DNA of 64,000 nt from Bacillota bacterium (GTDB lineage Bacteria; Bacillota; Bacilli; Paenibacillales; NBRC-103111). How positions within the stretch are numbered: the first letter of the stretch is position 1; each line of letters begins with the position of its first letter. Shown in pieces: positions 9,052-19,372 of the stretch. The DNA is taken from the NCBI GenBank assembly GCA_023386955.1, contig JAEWIS010000039.1, positions 62,001 to 126,000 on the forward strand, in the 5' to 3' direction. The notes under the pieces were generated by a model that saw nothing but the letters and a program-made list of their open reading frames with translations, was not told where the DNA came from and ran no database searches. Position numbers and translations under genes: made by a program.

Positions 9052-10215
9052 TTATTCAATTATTTCTGCAGGAAAACTAATAAATGGCCTGAAATCAACT
9101 ACCCGGTGCCTGCATCCCATTTCACGAAGCTGCTTCGTAATTTCGTAGGAATATTGGCTGGCAATACCCACAATGATTTCATCATTCGGGTCAGCGATCA
9201 GATGCTCTGGCGAATAAACCATCCGGCCCCTATACGGCGTGTTCCATTTTTGCTGATTGTTATCCACATAATAAACAACATTCAAATTGAATACACGAAA
9301 TAATTTCTCACAACCCGCACCAGTTCCGAACATGACGAAAGGCCGTTCATTCATAATTTCACGAGCTAGAAGGATAAAATCTGCATACTCTTGACCAATC
9401 TTAACTAAATCCTTCTTTAACTCCGTCTTCCACGGAGTCATCTCCAAGTAATCCCAATATCTCTCTGCCCCTCTGAAGACTGTGTTCCACGCTTTTTTGT
9501 ATCCCGTAAAATGGATAATCTTATTCAGATACTTTGTTTCATCATTTTGATAAACTAAAGAACCCAGTAAGGTATTATACTCTGAATCCAGCTTCAAATA
9601 ATTACTCCCAAAGACGTAATTCAAAGCGTCCTGATCATCGAAAGCAGCATTAGGAAATCTTATGAAGAAATCGAGTATCCGTTCGTACCATCCCTCATTT
9701 CGCCTGATATTATCAAGAGAAAGGAGAAGCACACCCGAATTAAAATAATTATCTGCTTTAAATCCATAACGATCTAGAACTTCTGGAAAACGCTCTATGC
9801 CTTTATCCTGGGCAGCAGCCAGGTAGTAGTCGTACAACTCTATATTCCACAGATGCTTAATATCCATTGTTACCAAGATGTCACAGTCCAGGTAAATCAT
9901 CTTTTCTACATCTGCCAAATGTGGGAGCATAATTCGATAATATGCCGCTAGAGTGATTTCTTTTATTCTTCCGGTATGGGAGACGGCCGCGACAAAATCA
10001 TCCGGCAACTGAACGAGGTAGAATATTAATCTATGACCTTTATCCTCAACCATTTCTGTTAGTCTTTGCTTATTGGTTTCTTCTAGGGTCTCATCATGTA
10101 GAAGATGTACACAGATCGGGCTTTGGGTATGCATAAATATGGACTGGAGCAATACAGCAGCGTGCTTTGAATATTGGCCATTGGAATCCCTAAAAGCCAA
10201 GCACAAATGAATCAT
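9052..10215 (-). CDS. Family 8 glycosyltransferase with C-terminal Rossmann module
   Basis: A 387-residue protein. Residues 1-270 are GT8: an N-terminal nucleotide-sugar part, DCD metal motif at 110-112 inside KMIYLDCDILV, then FNSGVLLLSLDNI, and HFTGYKKAW near the end of the catalytic domain. These enzymes retain the anomeric configuration and use UDP-Gal or UDP-Glc. Residues about 290-387 are the recurrent module (MFGTGAGCEKLF, YVDNNQQKWN, IIVGIASQYSYEI). ATG at 10215 is chosen because GGAGAGGG precedes it and it overlaps the stop of the upstream gene as ATGA, a sign of translational coupling. Family is clear; acceptor unknown. Confidence 0.85.
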   Translation of the reverse strand: MIHLCLAFRDSNGQYSKHAAVLLQSIFMHTQSPICVHLLHDETLEETNKQRLTEMVEDKGHRLIFYLVQLPDDFVAAVSHTGRIKEITLAAYYRIMLPHLADVEKMIYLDCDILVTMDIKHLWNIELYDYYLAAAQDKGIERFPEVLDRYGFKADNYFNSGVLLLSLDNIRRNEGWYERILDFFIRFPNAAFDDQDALNYVFGSNYLKLDSEYNTLLGSLVYQNDETKYLNKIIHFTGYKKAWNTVFRGAERYWDYLEMTPWKTELKKDLVKIGQEYADFILLAREIMNERPFVMFGTGAGCEKLFRVFNLNVVYYVDNNQQKWNTPYRGRMVYSPEHLIADPNDEIIVGIASQYSYEITKQLREMGCRHRVVDFRPFISFPAEIIE

Positions 10216-11366
10216 TTTTCTTCCCTCTCCGGCGTAAGCCATGATCTTCGATTCATATATTCCATGTCGATTAGCTGTCTCCAGGAGTAAATTGGAATAT
10301 TTCCTCCGGTTATTTGCTGTAACTGTTCTTTTACTGCTTTATCATTCATTTTTTCAATTGTTATAATGATCGCATCCACTTTATTGGTTTCCAGGTATAA
10401 GGGCGATTGAACGGATACATCCCTAATTTTCAAATTCTGCATACGGCTATTATTATCCAAAAAGAGCGCAACTTCAAAGCCTTCTTTTTTTAAATCTTCA
10501 TACATATATAAAGAAGCCTTCATTGTCCCAAATATAGCTACTTTGTGAATGTTTAATTTATGAAGACTATTTGTTATTCCTTTTTGGTGCAACAAGTTCA
10601 TCTCCAACCAAAGTTTATAATATTTACCTACTACCTCCAATTCACTTTCCGGTGTTTTTGCAGAAAAAGATTCACCACCAAAGTGCTTTATTATAATTGA
10701 ACTTATCTCCAAATCAGTATTTATTTGATTAAGTGGATTGCTGCTTAAACCGTTTAAGCGAAAATTAACTAACGTCTTATCGAGATAGCGGGCTGACATT
10801 TCGTATTCTTTAAAACAACGTATAACAAAGTCAAAGTCTGCTGCAATTTTGTAATCTAAGCAAAAGAGGCCAAGTGATTTAAACAAATCCCTTCTTACAA
10901 AAAGTGTGTTATGTGGAAGCATATGTCCCTGCTTTAAGTGTTCTAAAGTGGTAAATTTACCTCGGAAGCAAAAAAAGCCGTCATAATCATCAAACTGTCT
11001 GATATTACCATATACCATCGCAACTGTTTTATCGCCATGAAATATTGTTGCAACTTCCTCTATAACATCATTATTATAATAATAGTCATCGGAATTTAAA
11101 AATTGGATTATATCTCCGGTAGCTGCTTTCACACCCTTATTAAATGCATCGTACACTCCCTGATCCTTTTCCGATATTACCCACTGAACCCGGTCACGAT
11201 ACTTATTAATAATATCCAAAGTGCCATCCGTGGAAGCTCCATCCACAATAATATACTCAATATTAGGATAAGTCTGATTTAAAACACTTTGTATTGTCTC
11301 TTCAATATATTCTTTACTATTATAACAAGCCGTTATCACAGAAACTTTTGGCCATTGCATATGCAC
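10212..11366 (-). CDS. Family 2 glycosyltransferase with C-terminal Rossmann module
   Basis: A 384-residue protein. The first 240 residues are a classical inverting GT2 domain: VSVITACYNSKEYIEETI, VDGASTDGT at 41-49, QFLNSDD (91-94) as the metal-binding DxD equivalent, and IAADFDFVIR further on. The C-terminal 110 residues contain the recurrent module in a more diverged form (VAIFGTMKASLYMY, FLDNNSRMQN, AIIITIEKMND). It is coupled to the downstream GT8 gene by an ATGA overlap. The donor and acceptor cannot be read from sequence. It is one of at least five glycosyltransferases that would act in order on the same glycan. Confidence 0.85.
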   Translation of the reverse strand: MHMQWPKVSVITACYNSKEYIEETIQSVLNQTYPNIEYIIVDGASTDGTLDIINKYRDRVQWVISEKDQGVYDAFNKGVKAATGDIIQFLNSDDYYYNNDVIEEVATIFHGDKTVAMVYGNIRQFDDYDGFFCFRGKFTTLEHLKQGHMLPHNTLFVRRDLFKSLGLFCLDYKIAADFDFVIRCFKEYEMSARYLDKTLVNFRLNGLSSNPLNQINTDLEISSIIIKHFGGESFSAKTPESELEVVGKYYKLWLEMNLLHQKGITNSLHKLNIHKVAIFGTMKASLYMYEDLKKEGFEVALFLDNNSRMQNLKIRDVSVQSPLYLETNKVDAIIITIEKMNDKAVKEQLQQITGGNIPIYSWRQLIDMEYMNRRSWLTPEREEK

Positions 11367-11391
11367 AGCACCTCATTAGATAGTTCTTGGT

Positions 11392-12333
11392 TCAGATCTT
11401 GTCCATAGAATGGACAAACCATTCGTATGTCTTCTCAATACCCTCTTTCAACGGAATAGTCGGAAACCAACCCAATGCACCAATCCTCGAAACATCCAGC
11501 TGTTTGCGCGGCGTCCCATCCGGTTTGCTGGAATCGTACTCGATATTCCCTTCAAACCCAACGATATCCTTAATCAATTCGGCTAATTCTGCAATCATCA
11601 TGTCTGTTCCCGTTCCAATATTATATAGATCATCCTTCGTTTTCTCCGGATGTTCCATCAAATAGACACAAGCCGACGCCAGATCATCCACATGTAAAAA
11701 TTCTCTTCGAGGTGTACCGCTCCCCCATATCGTTACCTTCTCTCGATTAGCGAACTTCGCCTCATGGAACTTGCGGATAAGAGCCGGCATAACGTGTGAA
11801 GTATTTAGATCAAAATTATCATGAATGCCAAATAAATTTGTAGGCATTACTGCGATATACTTCGTGCCGTATTGGCGGTTGTAGGATTGGCATTGTTTAA
11901 TTCCTGCAATTTTCGCAATAGCATATGGCTCATTTGTGGGCTCCAATAATCCAGTTAACAAGTACTCTTCTTTTATTGGCTGATCTGCAAACTTAGGATA
12001 TATGCAGGAGCTTCCTAAAAACATCAACCGCTGGACTCCGGCTAAATAAGCCCCATGAATAACATTTGTTTGAATCATTAAGTTCTCGTACAGAAAAGAT
12101 GCTGGTAGGGTATGATTGACCATAATCCCGCCTACCTTAGCAGCTGCCAGAAATACATAATCCGGCTTCTCTACAGTAAAAAAATCCATAACCGCGTTTT
12201 GCTGTTGAAGGTCCAATTGGTCTCTTGTACGGGTCACTATATTATCATAACCCAGGGATTGAAGTTTGCGAACAATAGCTGAACCAACCATCCCTCTATG
12301 TCCAGCAACAAATATTTTAGGAGATCTATTCAT
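11392..12333 (-). CDS. fcl: GDP-L-fucose synthase
   Basis: A 313-residue short-chain dehydrogenase, the usual length for Fcl/WcaG. It has the NADP motif GHRGMVG at 11-17, SSCIYPK with Ser109, and the catalytic Tyr137-x3-Lys141 in YAIAK, followed by [13 protein letters not shown] and MPTNLFG, all typical of the family. It performs the 3,5-epimerisation and 4-reduction of GDP-4-keto-6-deoxy-mannose to GDP-L-fucose. It lies 12 bases after gmd, which makes its substrate, so the pair should supply GDP-fucose (or a relative) to the neighbouring glycosyltransferases. GGGGGC precedes the ATG. Confidence 0.93.
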   Translation of the reverse strand: MNRSPKIFVAGHRGMVGSAIVRKLQSLGYDNIVTRTRDQLDLQQQNAVMDFFTVEKPDYVFLAAAKVGGIMVNHTLPASFLYENLMIQTNVIHGAYLAGVQRLMFLGSSCIYPKFADQPIKEEYLLTGLLEPTNEPYAIAKIAGIKQCQSYNRQYGTKYIAVMPTNLFGIHDNFDLNTSHVMPALIRKFHEAKFANREKVTIWGSGTPRREFLHVDDLASACVYLMEHPEKTKDDLYNIGTGTDMMIAELAELIKDIVGFEGNIEYDSSKPDGTPRKQLDVSRIGALGWFPTIPLKEGIEKTYEWFVHSMDKI

Positions 12334-12345
12334 TTTGTGCCCCCG

Positions 12346-13437
12346 TCAGTCAAAGCTCTGTCTGACTATTGTGCCATCATAACGGGACAGGCTCACTTCC
12401 TTCTTAGCCTCCCTTAGATCTGCCTCAACCATCATACGGACCAACTCTTCAAAGGTAATCTTTGGTGTCCACCCTAGCTTACTTTTTGCCTTCGCAGGAT
12501 TACCTAATAGAAGTTCTACCTCCGTTGGACGGTAATAACGCGGATCTACAGCCACCAGAGTTTGTCCTGTTGATTTATTTATCCCTCGCTCCTCCGCTCC
12601 TGTTCCTACCCATTCAAGCTCGATATCAACCTCATGAAATGCTTTCTCCACGAATTCTCTTACCGTATGGGTTTCACCGGTCGCTATCACAAAATCCTCC
12701 GGTGCTTCCTGCTGTAACATGAGCCACATCGCCTCTACGTAGTCTCCTGCGAAGCCCCAATCTCTCTTGGAGTCTAGATTACCCAAGTAAAGCTTATTCT
12801 GAAGCCCTAAATAAATACGGGAAACAGCCCTTGTTATTTTGCGGGTGACAAAGGTTTCGCCGCGCCGCGGCGATTCATGATTAAATAAAATACCATTACA
12901 AGCAAACATCCGGTATGCTTCACGGTAGTTAACCGTGATCCAATAAGCATACAGCTTCGCAGCAGCATAAGGACTTCGTGGATAAAAGGGGGTTGATTCC
13001 GATTGAGGTGTTTCTTGTACTTTTCCATATAGTTCGCTTGTTGAGGCCTGATAGAATTTCGTCTTCTCTGTCAAACCGACGATACGAACCGCTTCAAGCA
13101 AACGAAGTGTACCCATAGCATCTGAATTAGCTGTATATTCCGGTGTTTCAAAAGAAACCTGGACATGACTTTGCGCTCCCAGATTATAGATTTCGTCCGG
13201 CCGGACCTCTTGAATAATTCGTATCAGATTCGTGGAGTCCGTTAAATCACCATAATGGAGATGAAAGCGTACATCCTGCTCATGAGGATCTCTATATAAA
13301 TGATCAATCCGGTCTGTATTAAAGGATGAGGCTCTTCTTTTGATACCATGAACTTCATAACCCTTATTTAAAAGCAACTCAGCCAAATAAGCTCCATCCT
13401 GCCCTGTAACACCTGTTATTAAAGCAACTGGTCTCAC
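12346..13437 (-). CDS. gmd: GDP-mannose 4,6-dehydratase
   Basis: A 363-residue dehydratase with TGVTGQDG at 8-15, [32 protein letters not shown] and the catalytic Tyr157-x3-Lys161 in SPYAAAK, then [16 protein letters not shown], all diagnostic of Gmd. It converts GDP-mannose to GDP-4-keto-6-deoxymannose. GTG at 13437 is chosen over an upstream GTG because AGGGAGGAG sits about 7 bases before it and the NAD motif then falls at the usual distance from the start. It is followed at 12 bases by fcl. The pair is probably co-transcribed with the glycosyltransferase genes on both sides. Confidence 0.93.
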   Translation of the reverse strand: MRPVALITGVTGQDGAYLAELLLNKGYEVHGIKRRASSFNTDRIDHLYRDPHEQDVRFHLHYGDLTDSTNLIRIIQEVRPDEIYNLGAQSHVQVSFETPEYTANSDAMGTLRLLEAVRIVGLTEKTKFYQASTSELYGKVQETPQSESTPFYPRSPYAAAKLYAYWITVNYREAYRMFACNGILFNHESPRRGETFVTRKITRAVSRIYLGLQNKLYLGNLDSKRDWGFAGDYVEAMWLMLQQEAPEDFVIATGETHTVREFVEKAFHEVDIELEWVGTGAEERGINKSTGQTLVAVDPRYYRPTEVELLLGNPAKAKSKLGWTPKITFEELVRMMVEADLREAKKEVSLSRYDGTIVRQSFD

Positions 13438-13474
13438 AAAATCTCCTCCCTTTCTAAACACGCACTTTTTTCTC

Positions 13475-15415
13475 TCAAACTAGGTGATGGTACAATGTAA
13501 TAATCTTAAAATCCCCTTCATTTTTTAAACGGGTGTAGATTTCCTTCTCATAAGAAGAAGAAGAAACAATAATCACACTTCTTTCCCTATCGACAGCAAT
13601 CTCTTCCCATAAACATACAGGTATGCCTTTCAAAAAAGCCCCTGTATTTTGAGGATTGCTATCAAATATAGCCTTAACAGGATAAAAATCTAAAGCTCCT
13701 GATTCCAACAACTTTACTGTATGTCCGCCAGCCCCATAAATATATATACTGCTAAAGTCACTATAGGATTCGAGCTTCCGTTGTATGAAGTGAGTCAAAT
13801 TGGTTTCAACCAATCCGGCAGGTAATTTCACAACATCCTCCAAGAAAAGATCGCTCTGGTTTTTCCACCGCATCACTTGTTTCGTGGGGAATATACCTGC
13901 GGGGTAATGAAATCCTTCCCATTTGTAACTACCATCATTTAATCGAATAAAAGGGTAATACGGATTAAAGAAAGTCATTCCGTTGTTATCTTTTCGTGAT
14001 ATGCCGCCTAATACAGCCTTTCCTGACCCTACGGCCTTAAGCATAGCCTCCACAAAACGAGGGGACAATATATGACCCTCTTCCAAAAAGCACACATATT
14101 CCTCGTCCTGCGTATCTGTTATATCTTCTACAGTACCAAGGCAGAGAGAGTCAAAGGGATGTGTTTGATTCAAAATACTTTTGTAGCTATCCGATGTTAA
14201 ATAATCACTTCCTTTGGCGTCAAAAACCGCTAGAATACTGCTCGACTTTTTAGTAATACGGTTATGGCAGAGTACTGCCTCATTCATAATGTTTAGCAGC
14301 TGCTTAGCATACCCATCTACCAATTGAGAAGCCCTTTTCAAAGCATGCTGTTCATTCATCAATATAGGTCCGCTTTCTAACGACGAAAAACACTGCCAAA
14401 TTTTATTTGCCAGATCCCGCGGTGAATGTCTGTCGAAAAATACTCCAAACTCAGGTGCTTGTTCTTTATTAACGTCCAGATCCGACAATATTATAGCCTT
14501 ACCTAAAGCCCGTGCATCTTCAACCACAGTGCTCCACCCTTCAAACAAGGAAGGCTGAACCATTAATACGGACTTCCGTATAAGCTGTATTTGGTCCTCT
14601 CTTGAAACCCGGCCTAATATATGAATAAATAAGTCTGTACCAGTGCTTTTCACATATGACAAAAGATCCTCGAAAAACTTGGGGTTGCGGTAATCCTCCG
14701 TCAGTCCTGTGCAAACCAGATGAACTTCTTTTCCTTCTAAATGAAGAATGGAAACAGCTTCAAATAAACACTTGTAGTTTTTATGGGCCCAAAATTGATT
14801 GCAGCACAATATAAAGCGGTCAGGAAGCCCGAACTTTTCTGCAACTCTGTCGGGTTCCCCTGCATACCATTCATCTTTAGGTAATGAGTAAAAAGGTAAA
14901 ACAAATAGCTTCGATTTTGAATCGGGATAAAAAAGGCGAAAATCCTTTTCCGCATCATTACTACTCAGTACAACGATAGGAGACAGTTCAGATACCCGCT
15001 GCGCTTGTTCATCACGGTCAATGATTTCTTTTTCCGAAAAAAGATGGCTTAAGTACTTGTGTTGAAAATCAGGGATCCACGAAGCATAACAACCAAAGCT
15101 CAAAATGTCGGAGACCGAGGGGAAATAGAAGTCAATTTCTAGAAAAAGTTCATGGTCATCTACACAAAATATCGCATCGGATGGAATAACGCTAGCCACC
15201 CCTTCATCTTGATGCCCCACATAAATAACTTGATCGAAAAAGTGGAGAAACGGAACATGCCAAGTATAATCAGGCAGGGTTTTTTCTTTAACAATTAAAA
15301 AAACTCGAGGACGAATATCTGCAGGCTGGGTATGCAGAGCCCGCGCAAGGAGCTCAATATATGAGACGCCTCCCATCCAACGTCCTCCGCCTATTATAGG
15401 AATTCCCATCCGCAT
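13475..15415 (-). CDS. GT4 glycosyltransferase with extra GT-like region and C-terminal Rossmann module
   Basis: A 646-residue protein in three parts. Residues 1-380 are a GT-B enzyme of the GT4 type: [13 protein letters not shown] near the start, [20 protein letters not shown], and the donor-site [20 protein letters not shown]. Residues about 385-545 look like a reduced GT2/GT-A segment ([40 protein letters not shown]) without a clear DxD. The last 90 residues are the recurrent module ([37 protein letters not shown]). The start has GAGGAGAG. It lies 37 bases upstream of gmd. A double-domain transferase is possible, but the middle part may be non-catalytic. Confidence 0.75.
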   Translation of the reverse strand: MRMGIPIIGGGRWMGGVSYIELLARALHTQPADIRPRVFLIVKEKTLPDYTWHVPFLHFFDQVIYVGHQDEGVASVIPSDAIFCVDDHELFLEIDFYFPSVSDILSFGCYASWIPDFQHKYLSHLFSEKEIIDRDEQAQRVSELSPIVVLSSNDAEKDFRLFYPDSKSKLFVLPFYSLPKDEWYAGEPDRVAEKFGLPDRFILCCNQFWAHKNYKCLFEAVSILHLEGKEVHLVCTGLTEDYRNPKFFEDLLSYVKSTGTDLFIHILGRVSREDQIQLIRKSVLMVQPSLFEGWSTVVEDARALGKAIILSDLDVNKEQAPEFGVFFDRHSPRDLANKIWQCFSSLESGPILMNEQHALKRASQLVDGYAKQLLNIMNEAVLCHNRITKKSSSILAVFDAKGSDYLTSDSYKSILNQTHPFDSLCLGTVEDITDTQDEEYVCFLEEGHILSPRFVEAMLKAVGSGKAVLGGISRKDNNGMTFFNPYYPFIRLNDGSYKWEGFHYPAGIFPTKQVMRWKNQSDLFLEDVVKLPAGLVETNLTHFIQRKLESYSDFSSIYIYGAGGHTVKLLESGALDFYPVKAIFDSNPQNTGAFLKGIPVCLWEEIAVDRERSVIIVSSSSYEKEIYTRLKNEGDFKIITLYHHLV

Positions 15416-15445
15416 ATAGTTCTCTCCTCACTAACGTTTTACTAG

Positions 15446-16381
15446 CTAATTGATACTCCACTCTTGCGATTTAAACCAAGTACAATATTCTACCAGGCCT
15501 TCTTGGATGGGCTTTGAAATAGTGAACCCCAGTTCACCTAATCTGCTTATATCTGCCCTCCACTTCACCGGGTTTCCCTTGTTTTCAGATCCTGTATAAC
15601 AGATGGTCTTTTGAATGCCAAGAATTTCACCTAGTAAAAGAGCTAGCTCCACTATGGAAGTTTCTACGCCTGATGCCAGATTAAAAACTCCCTCTTGACG
15701 CCGGCTTGCTACTAATTCTATGGCCCTGCATATATCATCCAAATGAATAAAGTCCCTGGATTCATTCCCCGTACCCAGTATCTCCAAACTGGTCCCGGGA
15801 GAAACGATCTTCGTACATAAATCATAAACTACTTGTTTTCTTAAGAAAGGCCCGTATGCAGAGAAAATCCTTAACGCAGTCGTATGAAGCCCATATAAAT
15901 CGGAGTATTCTTCAAGCAACAGCTCACATATTTTTTTATGAAAGCCATACGCGGAAATGGGCTTAAGCGGAGCGGTTTCAGATATCGGTGACGTCGTCTG
16001 ATTACCATAGACAGCTGCGCTGGATAAGAATATAAAGTGGCTCTCCGGCGAGCATTGGCGTATCTCCTCCATTACATAAGCTAATGGATCTACAGAACTT
16101 AAATAATCCTCATATGGCCGCATCACAGAATTACCTACCGAAGATGTTCCCGCCGAATAGACGATCGTATCAAACTTTACAGTTATTAGAAGCTCCCTTA
16201 AAGAATCATCTGGTAGTTCGATGGGATAAAAAGAAACCCCCTTGAGATTTAACATCCTTCTTTCCCTCAAAAGCCCTGGGCTTCTGCCCACTGCATAGAT
16301 GAAGCAACCGTGCTTATACAAATACTCAACTAATGCTGAACCGATAAATCCTCCAGCCCCAATAACTAGAACTTTCCTCAT
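15446..16381 (-). CDS. NAD-dependent sugar epimerase (UDP-hexose 4-epimerase-like)
   Basis: A 311-residue extended SDR with GAGGFIG at 8-14, LSSAAVYGN as the serine element, and the catalytic Tyr145-x3-Lys149 in YGFHK. RDFIHLDDICRAIELV and FNLASG near 210-240 are typical of UDP-glucose 4-epimerase and relatives such as GalE-like and WbpP-like enzymes. It probably epimerises or otherwise alters a nucleotide sugar for the flagellar glycan. The ribosome site is weak (TTAGG close to the ATG). Its 3' end is 30 bases from the next gene start. Exact substrate is unknown. Confidence 0.75.
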   Translation of the reverse strand: MRKVLVIGAGGFIGSALVEYLYKHGCFIYAVGRSPGLLRERRMLNLKGVSFYPIELPDDSLRELLITVKFDTIVYSAGTSSVGNSVMRPYEDYLSSVDPLAYVMEEIRQCSPESHFIFLSSAAVYGNQTTSPISETAPLKPISAYGFHKKICELLLEEYSDLYGLHTTALRIFSAYGPFLRKQVVYDLCTKIVSPGTSLEILGTGNESRDFIHLDDICRAIELVASRRQEGVFNLASGVETSIVELALLLGEILGIQKTICYTGSENKGNPVKWRADISRLGELGFTISKPIQEGLVEYCTWFKSQEWSIN

Positions 16382-16438
16382 CCTAATTCAGTCCTAACCG
16401 TCATCAAGATAAACATACTTAATCCCCTTTACTGCTGT

Positions 16439-17695
16439 CTAATTGCCGGAGTCTAAGCCAAATAAATTTTTAATTTTGATTTCGGTATTGGTCTGTAAGT
16501 TAAAGACAACCGTATCTTTGATTGCCTCCAGCTTTTTATGATCATTAAGATAACTAGGATGGCCTTGTTCATTTCTAGACTCCCGAAACTTACTAGAGAT
16601 AAAACCACTCTGGGGGGTTAACTCCTTCATCATGCTTTCCAAGTCTTTCCTTATAAAAAAAGCATTATTCCCAGCACTGTTGCATCCGATAAACATATAG
16701 CCTTTTTTTTCAGCCAATTCACACAGCGCGGCCAAGGAAGCACCATAATAGAGACACGAGAAATGTGCCTTTCTTCTTTGAAAATCAGGTCTGTAGGGAA
16801 CCGTAACCTTATGTTCGGCGCCAAACACTGAATTGTATTCAGCGACTACAATCCTTGGGCTCACCACATCAATAGCTTCCCATACCCAATAATCATTTCC
16901 ATCAATATCAACACTTAAAAGCCCAATATCACCAGAAATGCCAGCATTCAAGATAAGTTCATTAATATTCTCTCTAGTTATAAAGCTGCAAGTTGCTGTA
17001 AGTTGATGCTTCCAATATATATCATCATTCTTTATAAAATCGATATTCTCCTGACTGCCGTCGATGACTAGTCCGCTCCAATTATTATTCATTAACAAAA
17101 ACCGTGTGTTGGCTTCTGTATAATTTTCAACACCAAATTCAACAAAAATCGTATTCTCAATGCAAAGGTTATGAATGAGATGCTGGATAATCCCATCCTC
17201 ACCCCATTGAGAATATACTTTAAATTCAAGTTCAGACAGCCCATTTTCTGGTTTTAGGCGTATTACCCGTTCAACATTTATTTTTGCGGCTAATAACAAG
17301 CTTGTCGTCTGCAGTTGCTTTAATTCCTTATCCACTTTCTCTTGAACAAGCTGTAACTGCCATTGCATTAAATATTCCGGTTTGAAAATAAGACTGAACA
17401 GGCTTAAATCCGCACTCAGCGTTTTCTTAAACCAAGGGATAATCTTAGTTTCAGGCACTTCATATCCCAATAGTTGTTCGGTTATTTCTTCATAATAAGA
17501 GCTTGCAATAATAACATAATCAAAGTCATAACCCAAAATTTGTTTAGGATCTATAACAAGAGTACCCTCGCACAACTGTTCCCATACAGCTTCATTATTA
17601 TCGGCAAATGCTTTGATCGATACTTTGGAGTAATCAAGACCTTGCTTGATTTTGTTATAAGCACTCCCAGTACCGAATACAATGATATCCAACAT
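16439..17695 (-). CDS. Rossmann module fused to a methyltransferase-like domain
   Basis: A 418-residue protein. Residues 1-95 are the recurrent module (IIVFGTGSAYNKI, FADNNEAVWEQ, YVIIASSYYEEITEQL), here at the N-terminus. After a helical linker, residues about 190-390 resemble FkbM-type/SAM-dependent methyltransferases found in polysaccharide loci: KVYSQWGEDGIIQHLI, FVEFGVENYTEANTRFLL, WSGLVIDGS and LLSVDIDGNDYWVW. ATG at 17695 is chosen because AAGGGAG precedes it and the Rossmann strand begins at once. The reading frame stays open upstream to 18043, described separately as a remnant. The methylated target is unknown. Confidence 0.65.
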   Translation of the reverse strand: MLDIIVFGTGSAYNKIKQGLDYSKVSIKAFADNNEAVWEQLCEGTLVIDPKQILGYDFDYVIIASSYYEEITEQLLGYEVPETKIIPWFKKTLSADLSLFSLIFKPEYLMQWQLQLVQEKVDKELKQLQTTSLLLAAKINVERVIRLKPENGLSELEFKVYSQWGEDGIIQHLIHNLCIENTIFVEFGVENYTEANTRFLLMNNNWSGLVIDGSQENIDFIKNDDIYWKHQLTATCSFITRENINELILNAGISGDIGLLSVDIDGNDYWVWEAIDVVSPRIVVAEYNSVFGAEHKVTVPYRPDFQRRKAHFSCLYYGASLAALCELAEKKGYMFIGCNSAGNNAFFIRKDLESMMKELTPQSGFISSKFRESRNEQGHPSYLNDHKKLEAIKDTVVFNLQTNTEIKIKNLFGLDSGN

Positions 17696-17698
17696 AGG

Positions 17699-18043
17699 TG
17701 GCTCCCTTGTATAATGTTTTTCATAGTTATCGGTGTTTCTATTTTTGAATTTATAATTTATTAAATGTGTCCAACTTGGCACACGTATTGTGTAATTAAA
17801 CAATCGGCTTTTAAGCAAAATCTTGAGTTGCTTAACGATAAGAGGCCTTTTCACCAAGGCCTGCCACTGATAAACATCAACAGTAATCTGAGCCAAGTGC
17901 TCTACTCTGCAGTGCCACATCCTCGAGTATGAAATCAGATCGCCGTTCGATTTATTCTGCCGCGAGACTCCAGTAAGTTCTGTAATAGGAAACCAATCAT
18001 CTACAAACGCTGAATTGCCGTAAGCGAAAGCAATTGGTAATAC
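17699..18043 (-). pseudogene. Open remnant upstream of the 16439-17695 gene, in frame with it
   Basis: The 394-base gap between two glycan genes is not empty. On the minus strand a stop-free stretch of about 115 codons runs in frame into the next gene. It reads like real protein (AFAYGNSAFVDDWFPITEL, then RMWHCRVEHLAQ and YQWQALVKRPLIVKQL) but starts straight after a TGA with no ATG/GTG preceded by a ribosome site. It may be the 3' end of a gene whose 5' part was lost, perhaps at the edge of the AT-rich insert to its right. It could also be a long N-terminal extension of the next protein. Confidence 0.35.
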
Positions 18044-18089
18044 TCAAAGCTCAGCGACTCCTTGAATGTTAGCTTAATTTAATACAAAA

Positions 18090-19328
18090 TTATTCCAAAT
18101 CTTTCATTGAAAATATGATATTTTCTAATGAAATAATTTCTTTCCCAAGATTTAATAAATCAATTTTACTATATATATTTTCGTAGTCATAAATTGGAGT
18201 AACTATAATAGCGTCAAAATCGTTCTTACTAGCTGCTTCATCAAGAGTTGCAGTACCAAATGAGTTTGCTTCTCGATTAATTTTTTTTGAATTACTATCA
18301 ATTAAATATTTAATTGGGTATCCATCTTTTTTCAATTCATAATATAATTGCTTTCCTATCTTTCCTATTCCATAAATAGCTACATTTTTTATTCCCTTAT
18401 TGTCTAAATAGTTCGAAATTTTCATTCCTGCATTTACATTCGCCATCCAAATAACCATAATTTCATAGTATCTTTTTATTCTTAAATATGATTTAAAAGA
18501 ATCCTGGTAAAAAAAACGCGCAATTCCATTAGTAATCTCTGAATTTAAACCTTTATCTTTCGGGAAATTAAGGGGTTCTCTTAGAGTATTATGTAATTCA
18601 ACATCGTATTTATTAGTGCTATCGCAGTGAACACCCGACCCATCGTTTCCAACATTTAAAATCTTAGAGTGGATTGGATTAATACATACTCCGTCATTTT
18701 CAATTACATTTAAAGCCCAGTAAATGGCCCATGAGTCTAATTCTCCATTAAGTTGGTCATTAAACATGTCCACTAAATCAGGCGCATAATCGTAAATACG
18801 ACTGAGTAAAATAGAATCATTTATTGAAGTTCTATTACGACTAAAGGAATTCCATGCTCTCCTCCATGTTCCCCATCCCCATGAAGATATCCTTTTTGTA
18901 AAGTAAACATCATACTCATAACTTTTGGGTAAATCAATCGGAAAAGAATACCCCGAAATACTCATAACTTGTTTATCTTCTTCATACTTTTCAAAACATT
19001 GATTCATATAATAAACAAAGTCATTCGATGGTATGCAATCATCCTCTAGTACAATAATTCGTTCGTGCCTTTCTAGTACATAATTGATTCCATCAACAAT
19101 TGAGTTTGCCAATCCTTTGTTTACTTTGCTTTTTATATATTCGACCTCACACCAATCTATAGAATTGATTATTGTTGAAACTTCATTAATATCTTTTACA
19201 TGACTTTCATACTTTGGGCCATCAGCAAATACATAAATTTTTTCAACACCATTTGCCCTCAAGCCATCTAATACCATTTGGATATGGTGTGCTCTATTAT
19301 ATACAAATAATGCTATACCTATTTCCAT
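18090..19328 (-). CDS. GT-A glycosyltransferase with C-terminal Rossmann module
   Basis: A 412-residue protein. The first 270 residues form a GT-A fold close to GT2/GnT-I-like bacterial transferases: IGIALFVYNRAHHIQMVLDG, VNKGLANSIVDGINYVLE, the metal site in IIVLEDDCIPSNDFVYYM, and SSWGWGTWRRAW. The last 100 residues carry the recurrent module (VAIYGIGKIGKQLYYEL, YLIDSNSKKI, DAIIVTPIYDYENI). The start has AGGGAGG 6 bases upstream. Base composition is much more AT-rich than the genes at either end of the island, as in the next three genes, which suggests the block arrived from a low-GC source. Confidence 0.75.
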   Translation of the reverse strand: MEIGIALFVYNRAHHIQMVLDGLRANGVEKIYVFADGPKYESHVKDINEVSTIINSIDWCEVEYIKSKVNKGLANSIVDGINYVLERHERIIVLEDDCIPSNDFVYYMNQCFEKYEEDKQVMSISGYSFPIDLPKSYEYDVYFTKRISSWGWGTWRRAWNSFSRNRTSINDSILLSRIYDYAPDLVDMFNDQLNGELDSWAIYWALNVIENDGVCINPIHSKILNVGNDGSGVHCDSTNKYDVELHNTLREPLNFPKDKGLNSEITNGIARFFYQDSFKSYLRIKRYYEIMVIWMANVNAGMKISNYLDNKGIKNVAIYGIGKIGKQLYYELKKDGYPIKYLIDSNSKKINREANSFGTATLDEAASKNDFDAIIVTPIYDYENIYSKIDLLNLGKEIISLENIIFSMKDLE

Positions 19329-19372
19329 AATAGCCTCCCTAACATCGTATCCAAATTCCCCTTTTAGGATAT

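Noticed and set aside
17696..17920. An N-terminal extension starting at the ATG at 17920 for the 16439-17695 protein.
   Set aside because: No ribosome site precedes it, while ATG at 17695 has AAGGGAG and gives a module-first protein like its neighbours.
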